Assembly (NCBI RefSeq): GCF_000219535.2 | Contig: NZ_CP007806.1 | Span: 3,134,501-3,198,500, forward strand | Direction of reading: 5' to 3' | DNA length: 64,000 nucleotides | Source of the DNA: Brevibacillus laterosporus LMG 15441 | Lineage (GTDB): Bacteria > Bacillota > Bacilli > Brevibacillales > Brevibacillaceae | Shown here: one piece after another, positions 44,784 to 55,202 of the stretch | Layout: every line of letters begins with the position of its first letter | How positions within the stretch are numbered: the stretch's first letter is position 1 | Made by a program: the position numbers and the translations under genes | Notes under the pieces: generated by a model | Seen by the model: only the letters and a program-made list of their open reading frames with translations | What the model was told of the DNA's origin: nothing | The model's database searches: none

Positions 44784-47700
44784 AACAAATCATCCTCCTC
44801 TTGGCAGATCAAATCCTCACGTAGCTCAAATAAGGAGTGTAGCTCATTTGCTGATAACTCGGTAATCCATTGTTCACCAGAGTGGATCACCTGCTCTGCC
44901 AATTCCCGCTTTGATTCCATTAACTGATCAATGCGCTCCTCTAGCGTTCCCTGACAAATTAATCGGTGGACATGTACATTTTTCTTTTGCCCAATGCGAT
45001 ATGCCCGATCGGTTGCCTGGTTTTCGACAGCAGGATTCCACCACCGATCAAAATGAATCACATGATTTGCTCTGGTCAGGTTAAGACCGACACCGCCAGC
45101 TTTTAATGACAAAATAAAGATTCGCGGTCCCATACCAGACTGAAAGCGATCTATCATATCATCCCGCTCTTGTTTACTAATCCCTCCATGTAAGAAGAGA
45201 ACCTCCTCTTGTAAAACCTCACGAAAATGCTTTGCAAGCATGCTCCCCATGTCTACATATTGCGTAAACAGCAACACGGCCTCCTGCTGTTCCATTATAT
45301 CGTGAACAAGTTCGGTTACCCGCCGTACCTTACCAGAACGACGCTCTAAATGATCGGCAGACTGGTGTAAATAGAGGGCTGGATGGTCACAGATTTGTTT
45401 AAGATGAGTTAACGTAGCAAGAACATATCCACGACGTTGCATTCCTTCTACCGAATTGATTTTTTGCATCATATGATTAACGGCTGCTTGATACAAGCTA
45501 GCCTGTTCCTCTGACAGTGTGCAATACGTTTTGCTTTCAATTTTTTCTGGTAAATCCACAATAATGGTAGGGTCTGTTTTCAACCGCCGCAAAATAAAGG
45601 GCTTTACTAATTTTCGCAGAGATTCCATACGTTCCTGCTCGCGATACCTTTCAATAGGCAACGTAAATTGTGTACGAAATTGCGTTAAAGTGCCTAAATA
45701 ACCCGGATTTAAAAACTGGAAGATCGACCAAAGCTCACTTAGCCGATTTTCAATTGGTGTACCCGTCATCGCAATTCGATGCTGAGCATGTATTTTCATG
45801 GCGCTTCTCGCCTGTTTACTTTTACTGTTTTTGATATTCTGAGCCTCATCTAACACCAAGTAGGACCATTTGATTTCCATTAAATCAGCTAAATCACGGT
45901 TGACTAAGGAATAAGATGTAATCACAACATCATGTTCAGCTACTTTTGCTTGCAGTTCATTTTGGTGCAAGCGTTCTGGTCCATGGTGCGTATACACCCG
46001 TAGTGTTGGGGCAAATCTCTCTATCTCTTTACTCCAATTATTCATCAATGAGGTCGGGCACACGATTATAGCCGGTGCAGATAGCTTCTCCGCCATCAAA
46101 ACTGTAATCATCTGAATGGTTTTTCCTAGACCCATATCATCTGCCAAACAGACGCCAAAGCCTAATTTGGACATAAGCTGAAGCCAAGCATACCCACGTT
46201 TTTGGTAAGGACGCAATACTCCTTGCAGTCCCATTGGGGTGTCAATATGATCTAAATTCTGTTCAAGTCGTCCATGTAATAAGTCATCAAGAGCTGTAGG
46301 AAGTTCGAAATCAACTACAGGGATATCTTCCCATTCATCACTTGCTTCCAGCTCAGCCATTAAGTAAAGCATATCATGCAGCGTGATTTCATCTTGCTCA
46401 GCCTGTTTTAAATATTGCAGCATCCGTTTAACCGATTCCTGATTTACCTCAGTCCACTCCCCGCGTAATTGGATAAAAGGGAGCTTTGAATCGGCAATTT
46501 TCTCCAGTTCGGCCAAGCTGATTTCCTGGTCACCTAAAGCTGCTTTCGCATCAAAACGAACGATTTCATGTAAGCCTAAACGATGAATAACAGCAGAGGA
46601 ATCCGCTGCATAGAGTGAGTGATCCTGCATAACTCTAAGCTTTAAGCCTAGTCGTTTGCGTCCACGCTTTACCCACCAAGAAGGTAATTGAACACCAACT
46701 CCTTCTGCCTGCAACCGTGGAGCTATCTCTTGTAAAAAATGAAAGGCCTCTTGCACAGGAAGCTGTATTTGCTCCACTAATGCTTGGCGTAGCGTTTCTT
46801 CTAACGCTGGCATTAGTATCGACGCGCATCCCAATTGCTCCAGCAAGAATTCTTGAGCCCTACCCAGATCCTTTCCGAAAAAGGCTGTAGCCTCACCAGA
46901 CCCTAACCAGATATCCTTAGCTGAAATAAGCCGAGATGGTTCTGTGACAGGTTGTAGATACACATGCAATGTAAAAATGGACTCTTCTGCTTCTACTTCG
47001 ATCTGCTGAGGTGGTTCCAGACGTAAGTATAGGCGCATTGCATACTGTCCCACACAATCCCGCTTGTTACGTCCTTCTCCTTTTGTCCACAAATCTACTT
47101 GCTGTTTAAAGCTTTGCAGCTCCTTCGTTGTACCCTCAATAGGCTCCGTTATCCGAGTTAGTAATCCCCGTAGCCATTGCAAGGAGAAATCTCCCTTCCC
47201 CTTGCTAAGCTGTTGTCGCAGCTCTTCGCTTTCCATATCCAGCCAGTCATGTATCGTAGTTTGTATTGCATTTTGTAAAAAATCCGCCTGAATGTTGTGC
47301 GGATCTGTCATAATGTCGCTTCCACCTGTCTTCTGTGGGTCATACGCTCGACAGATAGCCGGCATTGCAAGCGCCAAGGTGTGTGAAAATGTGCGCACTT
47401 CTTCCTTGGTCAAATCTACATCCCAAATAGCGTCTGCTTCTGCATAGCCGTACCGTTTTCCTTTACGTACCTTAACACCCGGCCGGATATTTGCATGCCA
47501 TAGCATTTGCAGGGCAAATTGAGCTACCTTTTGGTAGTAATGCAAGCTATCACCTAGCAAAAAACCGCTATGCTGTAGCATTGCTTCGTCTGTTTGCCAC
47601 AGGAATGGTAAAGCTTCCTTCATAGCTATACTTAGTCCATTAATCTGTTGTACCATCAATTTTGGCTTATTGGACGGGTAATACTCCCCTTGATCAAACC

Positions 47701-47869
47701 AATATGGAACTTGAAAGGTACGGATGCCCACTTTTCCAGACTTCATCAATTTCATCTGTTGTTCGGTCGACAATTGTTCCATCCAATTACTGACGGGTAC
47801 AATCTCGCCGCCGCGCAAACAGAAAAGAAAAAAAGCATCTGGTAACCAGATACCGTGCAACGTCGTCAT
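44780..47869 (-). CDS. ywqA: Swi2/Snf2-family ATPase (YwqA, HepA-like)
   Basis: 1029 residues. An N-terminal SNF2-associated region (about 1-540) precedes the motor. Motif I DDMGLGKTIQ has Lys583, motif II is LVLDEAQNIKN near 670, motif III is MTGTPIEN near 700, and the C-terminal helicase half has FTQYVDMG, SLKAGGVGLNL and QATDRAYRIGQ. It is a dsDNA-dependent ATPase that may remodel protein-DNA complexes in repair or transcription. It is the first gene of an operon with ywqB and sfp, joined by 4-base overlaps. Confidence 0.94.
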   Translation of the reverse strand: MTTLHGIWLPDAFFLFCLRGGEIVPVSNWMEQLSTEQQMKLMKSGKVGIRTFQVPYWFDQGEYYPSNKPKLMVQQINGLSIAMKEALPFLWQTDEAMLQHSGFLLGDSLHYYQKVAQFALQMLWHANIRPGVKVRKGKRYGYAEADAIWDVDLTKEEVRTFSHTLALAMPAICRAYDPQKTGGSDIMTDPHNIQADFLQNAIQTTIHDWLDMESEELRQQLSKGKGDFSLQWLRGLLTRITEPIEGTTKELQSFKQQVDLWTKGEGRNKRDCVGQYAMRLYLRLEPPQQIEVEAEESIFTLHVYLQPVTEPSRLISAKDIWLGSGEATAFFGKDLGRAQEFLLEQLGCASILMPALEETLRQALVEQIQLPVQEAFHFLQEIAPRLQAEGVGVQLPSWWVKRGRKRLGLKLRVMQDHSLYAADSSAVIHRLGLHEIVRFDAKAALGDQEISLAELEKIADSKLPFIQLRGEWTEVNQESVKRMLQYLKQAEQDEITLHDMLYLMAELEASDEWEDIPVVDFELPTALDDLLHGRLEQNLDHIDTPMGLQGVLRPYQKRGYAWLQLMSKLGFGVCLADDMGLGKTIQMITVLMAEKLSAPAIIVCPTSLMNNWSKEIERFAPTLRVYTHHGPERLHQNELQAKVAEHDVVITSYSLVNRDLADLMEIKWSYLVLDEAQNIKNSKSKQARSAMKIHAQHRIAMTGTPIENRLSELWSIFQFLNPGYLGTLTQFRTQFTLPIERYREQERMESLRKLVKPFILRRLKTDPTIIVDLPEKIESKTYCTLSEEQASLYQAAVNHMMQKINSVEGMQRRGYVLATLTHLKQICDHPALYLHQSADHLERRSGKVRRVTELVHDIMEQQEAVLLFTQYVDMGSMLAKHFREVLQEEVLFLHGGISKQERDDMIDRFQSGMGPRIFILSLKAGGVGLNLTRANHVIHFDRWWNPAVENQATDRAYRIGQKKNVHVHRLICQGTLEERIDQLMESKRELAEQVIHSGEQWITELSANELHSLFELREDLICQEEDDLL

Positions 47870-47893
47870 TGATGCCCTCCAGCTTTTAGTAAA

Positions 47894-47919
47894 AGGGTTA
47901 ACCTTGATTGGTTAACCCT
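47894..47919. terminator. Bidirectional terminator
   Basis: AGGGTTAACC pairs exactly with GGTTAACCCT (10 bp, 6-base loop), with TTTTACT on the minus side and CTTTTCTTTTT on the plus side. It ends the ABC-F gene. Confidence 0.85.
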
Positions 47920-47932
47920 CTTTTCTTTTTCA

Positions 47933-49552
<1,620 letters not shown>

Positions 49553-49751
49553 TCAATCTCATCCTTTAATATGCATTTTCTTCTTCAAACGTATATTTTA
49601 CTACATTTACAAGTAAAAATTAACCCCTTGTATTTATTAACACCTGCCCTAACAAATTATAGCTGATGTATCCTTGCTTTTTACAGCCCAAAACCCTCCA
49701 TGCTCTGGGCCAAATTGATATTATCCACTGCCTTTTTTATTTTCTCATAAT

Positions 49752-49811
49752 AAAAAACCATCTACACGCATACTCCTTTTTAGAAAAGGAAGCATACCTC
49801 AGATGGTTTTT
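49752..49811 (-). terminator. Terminator of the ba3 oxidase operon
   Basis: AACCATCT pairs with AGATGGTT, with an inner CTCCTTTT/AAAAGGA-G stem. A TTTTTTATT tract follows on the minus strand. Confidence 0.8.
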
Positions 49812-49815
49812 ATTT

Positions 49816-51495
49816 TTACCACGTTATAAACGGTTTTGATCCAGGTGGTGCATGATCAATCAATTGGTAGATCGGATATGCATAAGCCACGATAATCAAA
49901 AATACGGCGATACCGAGCCATAAAGACCAGCGCTCTAAAATTTTTGGAGTACGTTCCACTGATTCTTGGGATTCAGCAATTGGATAATCCTCCTCGCCTT
50001 TTGGTGCCTTAAAGATGAGATAGAATAAAATTCCTACCATCAGTATTCCTGCAAAGAATAGGATAGCACCGCCAAAGCCCATTAACTGTTGGGGAGGTAT
50101 CCAGCTTAGAGCCTCCGCATTGTCAAAGTAAGTAGTGTAATCCGTACGGCGCGGCACACCCTGAAGCCCAAGATAGTGCATCGCACCTGACATGAGTAAC
50201 ATCCCAACCGACCACATGACTGCCTGCAAAATTCCTACACGATGCAAGGCAGGGGTCATTTTGCGCCCTGTTAAATTTGGCAATAACCAATACGTAATAC
50301 CAAAGAAAGTGAGCGCAATGCTAGTTCCGACCGTTAAATGGAAGTGACCTGTAACCCAGATTGTATTATGCACCACTGCGTTCATCTGGTTACTCGCATT
50401 AATAATTCCACCTGCACCCGCTGGAATGAAAGCAAGCATCCCCAGCATAGGGGCAAAGAAACGCACATCCTTCCAAGGCAATTTCGAAAACCAGCCAAAC
50501 AAGCCCTTTGCACCCTTTTTACGTCCCGATGTTTCAAATACGGCAAATAGCGAAAATGCCGTCATAAGCGAAGGGAATACTACGGTTAAAGTCAAGATTA
50601 CATGTAGCATTTTCCATTTATCTGAAATACCTGGCTCCATTAACTGGTGATGAAAGCCTACAGGAATGGAGAATAGAATAAGCAGAATAAAAGATAAACG
50701 TGCGAGCGAATCACTAAATACTTTACCACCGATTATTTTTGGAATATTAACATACCAGCAGACATAAGCAGGCATTAACCAGAAATAGACAAGTGGGTGA
50801 CCAAAATACCAAAAGAGCGTACGGCTTAGCAGGACATTCACTTCTGGTACCCAGCCAAGAGACCATGGAATGAGCTGTAGCAAGACCTCTGCTGCCACCC
50901 CTAATGTTGCAATCTGCCACAAAATCATGGTAGAAACAGCCATGAATTGAAATAGGGGAGATGTTTTTCCCTTATTTGTTTTTCTCCAATGAATGTAATT
51001 CGCAAAAATCGAATATCCGCCCATCCAGCTACCTACGACTAGTAAGGCTGACCCAATATAGAACAGTGGAGACGCTTTCATTGGTGCATAGAATGTATAC
51101 AGAACCGAGGCTTCATTGGATAGAATCGCTACTGTTGCCATCGCTGTACCCACCGTCATGAGAAGCCAACCAATCCAACCCAGCTTCAAAGCTAAAGGTG
51201 TTAGCTTTCCCTCTGATGTGCGAGCACAACCTGAGATGAAAAATCCTATAATAAAGAATGTTGTAAAAACTAGACCCAATAATACCCCGTGTGCTGTTAA
51301 AACCTGATAATAGCCTAACCAAGATGGCAAGGTTATAACCCCGCCCCGTACCAGACCTTGAAGCAAGCCGCACAAAATGGCGATAGCAAAACCAATATAC
51401 GCCACATAAATATGCGCCAACGAAAGTTTTGCAGCTGCGGCGTCTACTTTTACCACCGGTTGTGTTTTATGATATTCCTTTAATTGCGCTACCAT
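49816..51495 (-). CDS. Heme-copper oxidase subunit I (ba3 type, B family)
   Basis: 559 residues, about 13 membrane spans. It reduces oxygen at a heme-copper centre. The low-spin heme and CuB ligand His residues lie in TAHGVLLGL (near 70), FWYFGHPLVYFWLMPAYVCWY (in two parts near 228-248), VGFHHQL (near 283) and TGHFHLTVG (near 385). The short form and early His pattern fit B-family ba3 oxidases, not caa3. It is the last gene of an operon with subunits IIa and II upstream. The ATG has only a distant AAAGG. Confidence 0.92.
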   Translation of the reverse strand: MVAQLKEYHKTQPVVKVDAAAAKLSLAHIYVAYIGFAIAILCGLLQGLVRGGVITLPSWLGYYQVLTAHGVLLGLVFTTFFIIGFFISGCARTSEGKLTPLALKLGWIGWLLMTVGTAMATVAILSNEASVLYTFYAPMKASPLFYIGSALLVVGSWMGGYSIFANYIHWRKTNKGKTSPLFQFMAVSTMILWQIATLGVAAEVLLQLIPWSLGWVPEVNVLLSRTLFWYFGHPLVYFWLMPAYVCWYVNIPKIIGGKVFSDSLARLSFILLILFSIPVGFHHQLMEPGISDKWKMLHVILTLTVVFPSLMTAFSLFAVFETSGRKKGAKGLFGWFSKLPWKDVRFFAPMLGMLAFIPAGAGGIINASNQMNAVVHNTIWVTGHFHLTVGTSIALTFFGITYWLLPNLTGRKMTPALHRVGILQAVMWSVGMLLMSGAMHYLGLQGVPRRTDYTTYFDNAEALSWIPPQQLMGFGGAILFFAGILMVGILFYLIFKAPKGEEDYPIAESQESVERTPKILERWSLWLGIAVFLIIVAYAYPIYQLIDHAPPGSKPFITW

Positions 51496-51520
51496 ACTTT
51501 ATCGTCACTACCTTTCTGCA

Positions 51521-51988
51521 TCACTTCACAACAATTGTAGCTGCCATTAACTGGTGACCAGCGCCACAATATTCATTACAGAGAATTAAGTACGTTCCTG
51601 GCTTGTCAAATGTGTGAGTGACTTCGCTGATGTGACCAGGTAACACCATGATGTTGACATTTGTTTTTGGTATCTCGAAGCCGTGTACCACGTCTTTGCT
51701 CGTTACGACAAATTTAACCTTGGCACCGACTGGAACTTCAATTTGATTAGGTTGGAAAGTAAAAATAAATGATGTCATGACAAGATCGTATTCATTATCA
51801 CCAGTTTTATGAAGTCCTAGATTATCAAATGGGGCAGTTTCATCTACCTTTTTTGGGTCTATCATTTTCATATGGCTTGGCGGCATCATCCCCATTGCAT
51901 AGGCATTGACAGACAAGACGATCAAAAACAGTACAAGCGTCGCGCCCCCAACCATCAGCCAAATTTTTTCAAAGCGGTGTAAATGCAT
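51521..51988 (-). CDS. Cytochrome c oxidase subunit II (ba3 type, CuA)
   Basis: 155 residues. One N-terminal membrane span (about 12-32) anchors a cupredoxin domain on the outer face. CuA ligands: His of VHGFEIP near 114, and CNEYCGAGHQLM near 137-148 with both Cys, the second His and Met. It receives electrons from cytochrome c. No fused cytochrome c domain is present, which agrees with the ba3 type. The ATG follows GGGAGGG. Cotranscribed with subunit I, 25 bases further on. Confidence 0.94.
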   Translation of the reverse strand: MHLHRFEKIWLMVGGATLVLFLIVLSVNAYAMGMMPPSHMKMIDPKKVDETAPFDNLGLHKTGDNEYDLVMTSFIFTFQPNQIEVPVGAKVKFVVTSKDVVHGFEIPKTNVNIMVLPGHISEVTHTFDKPGTYLILCNEYCGAGHQLMAATIVVK

Positions 51989-52023
51989 AAAATACCCTCC
52001 CGTTCATTCCCTCTCTATACCAG

Positions 52024-52185
52024 CTATGCCCTGCTTAGAAAAACCCCAAATACAGCAAACCAAGTCACTGCGATAAACAGACCTACTAGAAAGACCGAAG
52101 CTAGCGTTCCTTTTAAATTTAGTTCGCCTTCCTGATGCTTCTCGTTCTCTGCCTTTTGATTCGGTTGAGTTTGGGAGCTGTTCAT
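52024..52185 (-). CDS. Cytochrome c oxidase subunit IIa-like small protein
   Basis: 53 residues from the ATG at 52185, behind GAGGAGGTCAT (the frame is open from 52278). A hydrophilic head with many Gln/Glu leads to one membrane span (LASVFLVGLFIAVTWFAVFG) near the C-terminus. Size, single helix and position directly before subunit II match the subunit IIa of ba3 oxidases. It is the first gene of the oxidase operon. Confidence 0.85.
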   Translation of the reverse strand: MNSSQTQPNQKAENEKHQEGELNLKGTLASVFLVGLFIAVTWFAVFGVFLSRA

Positions 52186-52508
52186 CCGATGACCTCCTCT
52201 CTTTTTCTTCCTTGTCATCCAGTTTTTCCTCAAAAAGGAATTGGCATTGTTTACGATTTGATTAAACCATTCCCACATTTGTAAAGGGTGTGAGATTCAT
52301 CACTTTTAGCCCTTTAGAGCTATCTAGTTTTCGCCATTGTCAAGGTTTTGACAAAATTCTATTTATTTAAAAATCATCTTAGAAAAAAGAGTGTTTTTGT
52401 GAGAAAAATGATTACTTTTTATTTTCATAATTTTACATTTTATTTCTCGTTTATTACCTTTTATATATTCTCTTTTAGTCCAAGATAAGAAAATAATAAT
52501 AGACAACG

Positions 52509-52551
52509 AAAAAAGCGGAATCTACGCATCTAACGTAAATTCCGCTTTTTT
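52509..52551. terminator. Bidirectional terminator of the tRNA cluster
   Basis: AAAAAAGCGGAAT pairs with ATTCCGCTTTTTT, with an inner TACG/CGTA stem. It lies directly after the last tRNA on the minus strand. Confidence 0.9.
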
Positions 52552-52558
52552 ATTGTAG

Positions 52559-52638
52559 TGCCGGTAGAGGGACTTGAACCCCCACGGTTTCCCTCACGAT
52601 TTTGAGTCGCGCGCGTCTGCCAATTCCGCCATACCGGC
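52559..52638 (-). tRNA. tRNA-Leu (CAA)
   Basis: Acceptor stem GCCGGTA/TACCGGC, anticodon loop CTCAAAA with anticodon CAA, long variable arm, T-loop GGTTCAAGTCC. The discriminator A is followed by CTA, so the CCA end is not encoded, unlike its four neighbours. Confidence 0.95.
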
Positions 52639-52649
52639 AAATATAAAGT

Positions 52650-52724
52650 TGGCTGGGGTACCAGGATTTGAACCTGGGAATGACGGAGTCAAAGTCCGTT
52701 GCCTTACCGCTTGGCTATACCCCA
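52650..52724 (-). tRNA. tRNA-Gln (TTG)
   Basis: Acceptor TGGGGTA/TACCCCA, anticodon loop CTTTGAC with anticodon TTG, T-loop GGTTCAAATCC, encoded GCCA end. Confidence 0.96.
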
Positions 52725-52727
52725 AAA

Positions 52728-52812
52728 TGGTGGGGAGAGACGGATTCGAACCGCCGAACCCTGAGGGAGCAGATTTACAGTCTGCCGTGTTTAGCCACTT
52801 CACTATCTCCCC
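52728..52812 (-). tRNA. tRNA-Tyr (GTA)
   Basis: Acceptor GGGGAGA/TCTCCCC, anticodon loop CTGTAAA with anticodon GTA, long variable arm typical of Tyr, encoded ACCA end. Confidence 0.96.
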
Positions 52813-52821
52813 ATAAAAAAA

Positions 52822-52897
52822 TGGTGCCGGCGATAGGACTTGAACCCACAACCCCCTGATTACAAGTCAGGTGCTCTACCAATTGAGCTACACCGGC
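52822..52897 (-). tRNA. tRNA-Thr (TGT)
   Basis: Acceptor GCCGGTG/CGCCGGC with a wobble end, anticodon loop CTTGTAA with anticodon TGT, T-loop GGTTCAAGTCC, encoded ACCA end. Confidence 0.96.
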
Positions 52898-52938
52898 ATT
52901 TTCATATTGAAAGCTTGTCTTTTCGTTATGTATGTAAA

Positions 52939-53021
52939 TGGTGCGGGTGGAGGGACTTGAACCCCCACGGTCGCCCGCCAGAACCTAAATCTGGTGCGTC
53001 TGCCAATTCCGCCACACCCGC
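52939..53021 (-). tRNA. tRNA-Leu (TAG)
   Basis: Acceptor GCGGGTG/CACCCGC, anticodon loop with TAG inside GATTTAGGTTC, long variable arm, encoded ACCA end. It is the first gene of the five-tRNA transcript. Confidence 0.95.
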
Positions 53022-53091
53022 ATGTGAGCTAAACGGTCAACAACGAGCTTTCTAGCTTGTTGTTTTTCTTCAGTACCGTTTCGGCTTTTTT

Positions 53092-53121
53092 AATATAGCA
53101 TACACTTAAATTAAAAAGCAA
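53092..53121 (-). promoter_or_regulatory. Candidate promoter of the tRNA cluster
   Basis: On the minus strand TTGCTT (53116-53121), 18 bases, then TATATT (53092-53097) preceded by TGC (extended -10). It lies about 70 bases upstream of tRNA-Leu(TAG). Confidence 0.6.
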
Positions 53122-53142
53122 GACTTTTTTATAAAAAAATTT

Positions 53143-53182
53143 GATAGCCACAATTAATCTTTAAAAATTAACTGTAGCTATC
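53143..53182. terminator. Bidirectional terminator
   Basis: GATAGC-ACA-TTAAT pairs with ATTAA-TGT-GCTATC with two mismatches. T-runs on both sides. It ends the SCP2 gene on the minus strand. Confidence 0.8.
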
Positions 53183-53230
53183 CGTTTTTTATACCTATAT
53201 AAAAGCTGTGTATTTCATAACATTCTCTCA

Positions 53231-53545
53231 TTAAGCAAGTAAGCGCTGTAATTGTAAAGCTAGTGTTATATCTCCCTTAATCTTTATTTTACCTAACATA
53301 ACAGCAGCAGTAGGATTCAATTGTTTTCGTAGGAGCTTTGCAAAATTGGTGTCAGATAGCTGGAGCGTACATTGTGCCTGATTAGAGTTTCCTTCCATTA
53401 CTTGAACCTGATTGTCACAAAATCGAACCTGATAGGTGCCTCCCCGTTCTCCACTTACATCGAATTGATAAACAGCCAACCATCCCTCAATGGTAGAAGG
53501 GTCTTGATTTATGCGATCAGCAAGTGTCTCCAATTCTTGCAACAC
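53231..53545 (-). CDS. SCP2 sterol-binding-domain protein
   Basis: 104 residues, a stand-alone SCP2 (sterol carrier protein 2-like) domain. Seen: a beta-rich middle GTYQVRFCDNQVQVMEGN, followed by QCTLQLSDTNFAKLLRKQLNP and the closing helix GKIKIKGDITLALQLQRLL, which is the family's typical end. It probably binds a lipid or acyl ligand; the substrate is unknown. The start is GTG at 53545 behind GGGGGAG. It is a single gene. Confidence 0.88.
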   Translation of the reverse strand: MLQELETLADRINQDPSTIEGWLAVYQFDVSGERGGTYQVRFCDNQVQVMEGNSNQAQCTLQLSDTNFAKLLRKQLNPTAAVMLGKIKIKGDITLALQLQRLLA

Positions 53546-53650
53546 GTGTGAACTCCCCCTTTCCCAGCCTGAGCCTATATTTTTCCTTATACTATCCTAT
53601 TCAGTAAATATCCATTATATGCCATTTTCACTTTTTCTGAAATAGAAAAA

Positions 53651-53670
53651 AGATGCCTTGATAGGCATCT
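53651..53670. repeat. Left 20-bp target duplication of the IS1182-family element
   Basis: AGATGCCTTGATAGGCATCT, itself a stem-loop (AGATGCC/GGCATCT), identical to 55203-55222. It is preceded on the plus strand by an A-run, so on the minus strand this copy still has the T-tract of a terminator. Confidence 0.92.
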
Positions 53671-53672
53671 CA

Positions 53673-53719
53673 GCGTGTAGACAAAATACCGAAAGGTATG
53701 AAGGTCTGCACGCTTTTTT
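53673..53719 (+). terminator. Terminator-like hairpin at the IS left end
   Basis: GCGTG-AGAC pairs with GTCT-CACGC, followed by TTTTTT, all inside the element and before the transposase start. It should block transcription entering from outside. Confidence 0.75.
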
Positions 53720-53747
53720 GTTGAATGTATGAATATAGTGGAAAGGA

Positions 53748-55181
53748 GTGAGTTTCTTGTTAAAAAGACAAGATGCAGAAGCCCGTTACCAACTGTCTGT
53801 GGTTTCATTAGATGAGCTTGTCCCTTCTAATCATTTAGTTCGTAAAATTGAGAAAGCAATTGATTTTACTTTTATATACGACCTTGTAAAAGACAAATAC
53901 TCGCAAGATAATGGGAGACCGAGTGTCGACCCTGTTGTATTAATCAAGATCGTATTTATTCAATATTTATTTGGAATAAAATCTATGCGTCAGACAATCA
54001 AAGAACTGGAAACGAATGTAGCTTATCGGTGGTTTATCGGTTATGACTTCACTCAACCAATTCCTCATTTCTCTACCTTCGGTAAAAATTATGCTCGTCG
54101 TTTTCAAGATACAGACCTCTTTGAAACCATTTTCGCACATATTCTTGGACAAGCTCTTAAGCATCGATTTGTTGATCCTTCTGTTATGTTTATTGATTCT
54201 ACTCATGTAAAGGCTAATGCTAATAAGAAGAAATACATAAAGACTATAGTTGAACAAGAGCCTAAAAAATATCTATCTTATTTAACAGACGAATTAAATC
54301 AGGATAGGATCGATCACGGAAAGAAGCCCTTGCCAAAAAAGTCTGAGTATATAAAAAAGGAAGTGAAGTTGAGCACTACTGATCCTGATAGTGGTTGGTT
54401 TATTAAGGATGAAAAAGAAAGATTATTTGCATATTCTTTCCATGCCGCAAGCGATAAGAACGGATTCATCTTAAGTGCAAAAGTAACAGCTGCTAATGTT
54501 CACGACAGCCAAATGTTCCAAGATGTTTTAAGTCAAGCTATTCATCAAGTAGGAAAACCGTATGCAGTAGCAGTAGATGCAGGCTATAAAACTCCTTATA
54601 TTGCTAAAACCCTCATTACGTCTGGTATACGTCCTGTAATGCCGTATACGCGACCACGTACAAAGGATGGATTCTTTAAGAGATACGAATATACTTATGA
54701 TGAATATTATGATTGCTATATTTGTCCTGCAAATGAAATATTATCTTATGAGACAACAACCCGTGAGGGGTATCGAATGTACAGATCGAATCCATCAATC
54801 TGCAAAGATTGTTCCTTTCGGAACCAATGTACAAATAGCAAGGATTCAGTGAAAAAAATTAGTCGTCATATATGGACGGAATACATAGAAGAAGCTGATC
54901 ATCTTAGACATACGCCAAAAAATAAAGAAATCTATTCAAGAAGAAAAGAAACGATTGAACGAGTATTTGCAGATTTAAAGGAAAAGCATGGCTTGAGATG
55001 GACCACTTTACGAGGGATTAAAAAAGTGACCATGCAGGTGATGCTTGTTTTTGCTTCTATGAATTTAAAAAAGCTCGCTACTTGGCTCTGGAATCCTGAA
55101 AAGGAGAAGCGTAAGCTTCTTCAATTACTGACTTTTTACCAACAAAAAATAAAACAAACTCTCCTTATATCAGTAGCATAA
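53748..55181 (+). CDS. IS1182-family DDE transposase
   Basis: 477 residues, full length with no frameshift. The N-terminal DUF772-type domain (YQLSVVSLDELVPSNHLVR...VDPVVLIKIVFIQYLFGI) precedes the DDE core: first Asp in VMFIDSTHVKANANKKK near residue 150, second Asp in AVAVDAGYKTPYIAK near 280, and Glu in ETIERVFADLKEKHGLRWT near 405. A Cys cluster (CKDCSFRNQC) sits before the last motif. The start is GTG at 53748 or, with better spacing to AAAGGAG, TTG at 53757. Codon use is more A/T-rich than in neighbouring genes. Confidence 0.95.
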   Translation: MSFLLKRQDAEARYQLSVVSLDELVPSNHLVRKIEKAIDFTFIYDLVKDKYSQDNGRPSVDPVVLIKIVFIQYLFGIKSMRQTIKELETNVAYRWFIGYDFTQPIPHFSTFGKNYARRFQDTDLFETIFAHILGQALKHRFVDPSVMFIDSTHVKANANKKKYIKTIVEQEPKKYLSYLTDELNQDRIDHGKKPLPKKSEYIKKEVKLSTTDPDSGWFIKDEKERLFAYSFHAASDKNGFILSAKVTAANVHDSQMFQDVLSQAIHQVGKPYAVAVDAGYKTPYIAKTLITSGIRPVMPYTRPRTKDGFFKRYEYTYDEYYDCYICPANEILSYETTTREGYRMYRSNPSICKDCSFRNQCTNSKDSVKKISRHIWTEYIEEADHLRHTPKNKEIYSRRKETIERVFADLKEKHGLRWTTLRGIKKVTMQVMLVFASMNLKKLATWLWNPEKEKRKLLQLLTFYQQKIKQTLLISVA

Positions 55182-55202
55182 GAAGAGTTTGTCCACAGTC
55201 TG

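Larger units (their letters stand above)
53671..55202 (+). mobile_element. IS1182-family insertion sequence, 1532 bp, apparently intact
   Basis: Bounded by imperfect terminal inverted repeats: the left end CAGCGTGTAGACAAAA and the right end read inward CAGACTGTGGACAAAC agree at 12 of 16 positions. Both ends are flanked by the exact 20-bp duplication AGATGCCTTGATAGGCATCT. It holds one full-length transposase. The duplicated target is the stem-loop of a terminator. Confidence 0.93.

Noticed and set aside
52574-52859. Open frames on both strands across the tRNA cluster
   Set aside because: They are translations of tRNA genes with clear cloverleaf parts and anticodons.
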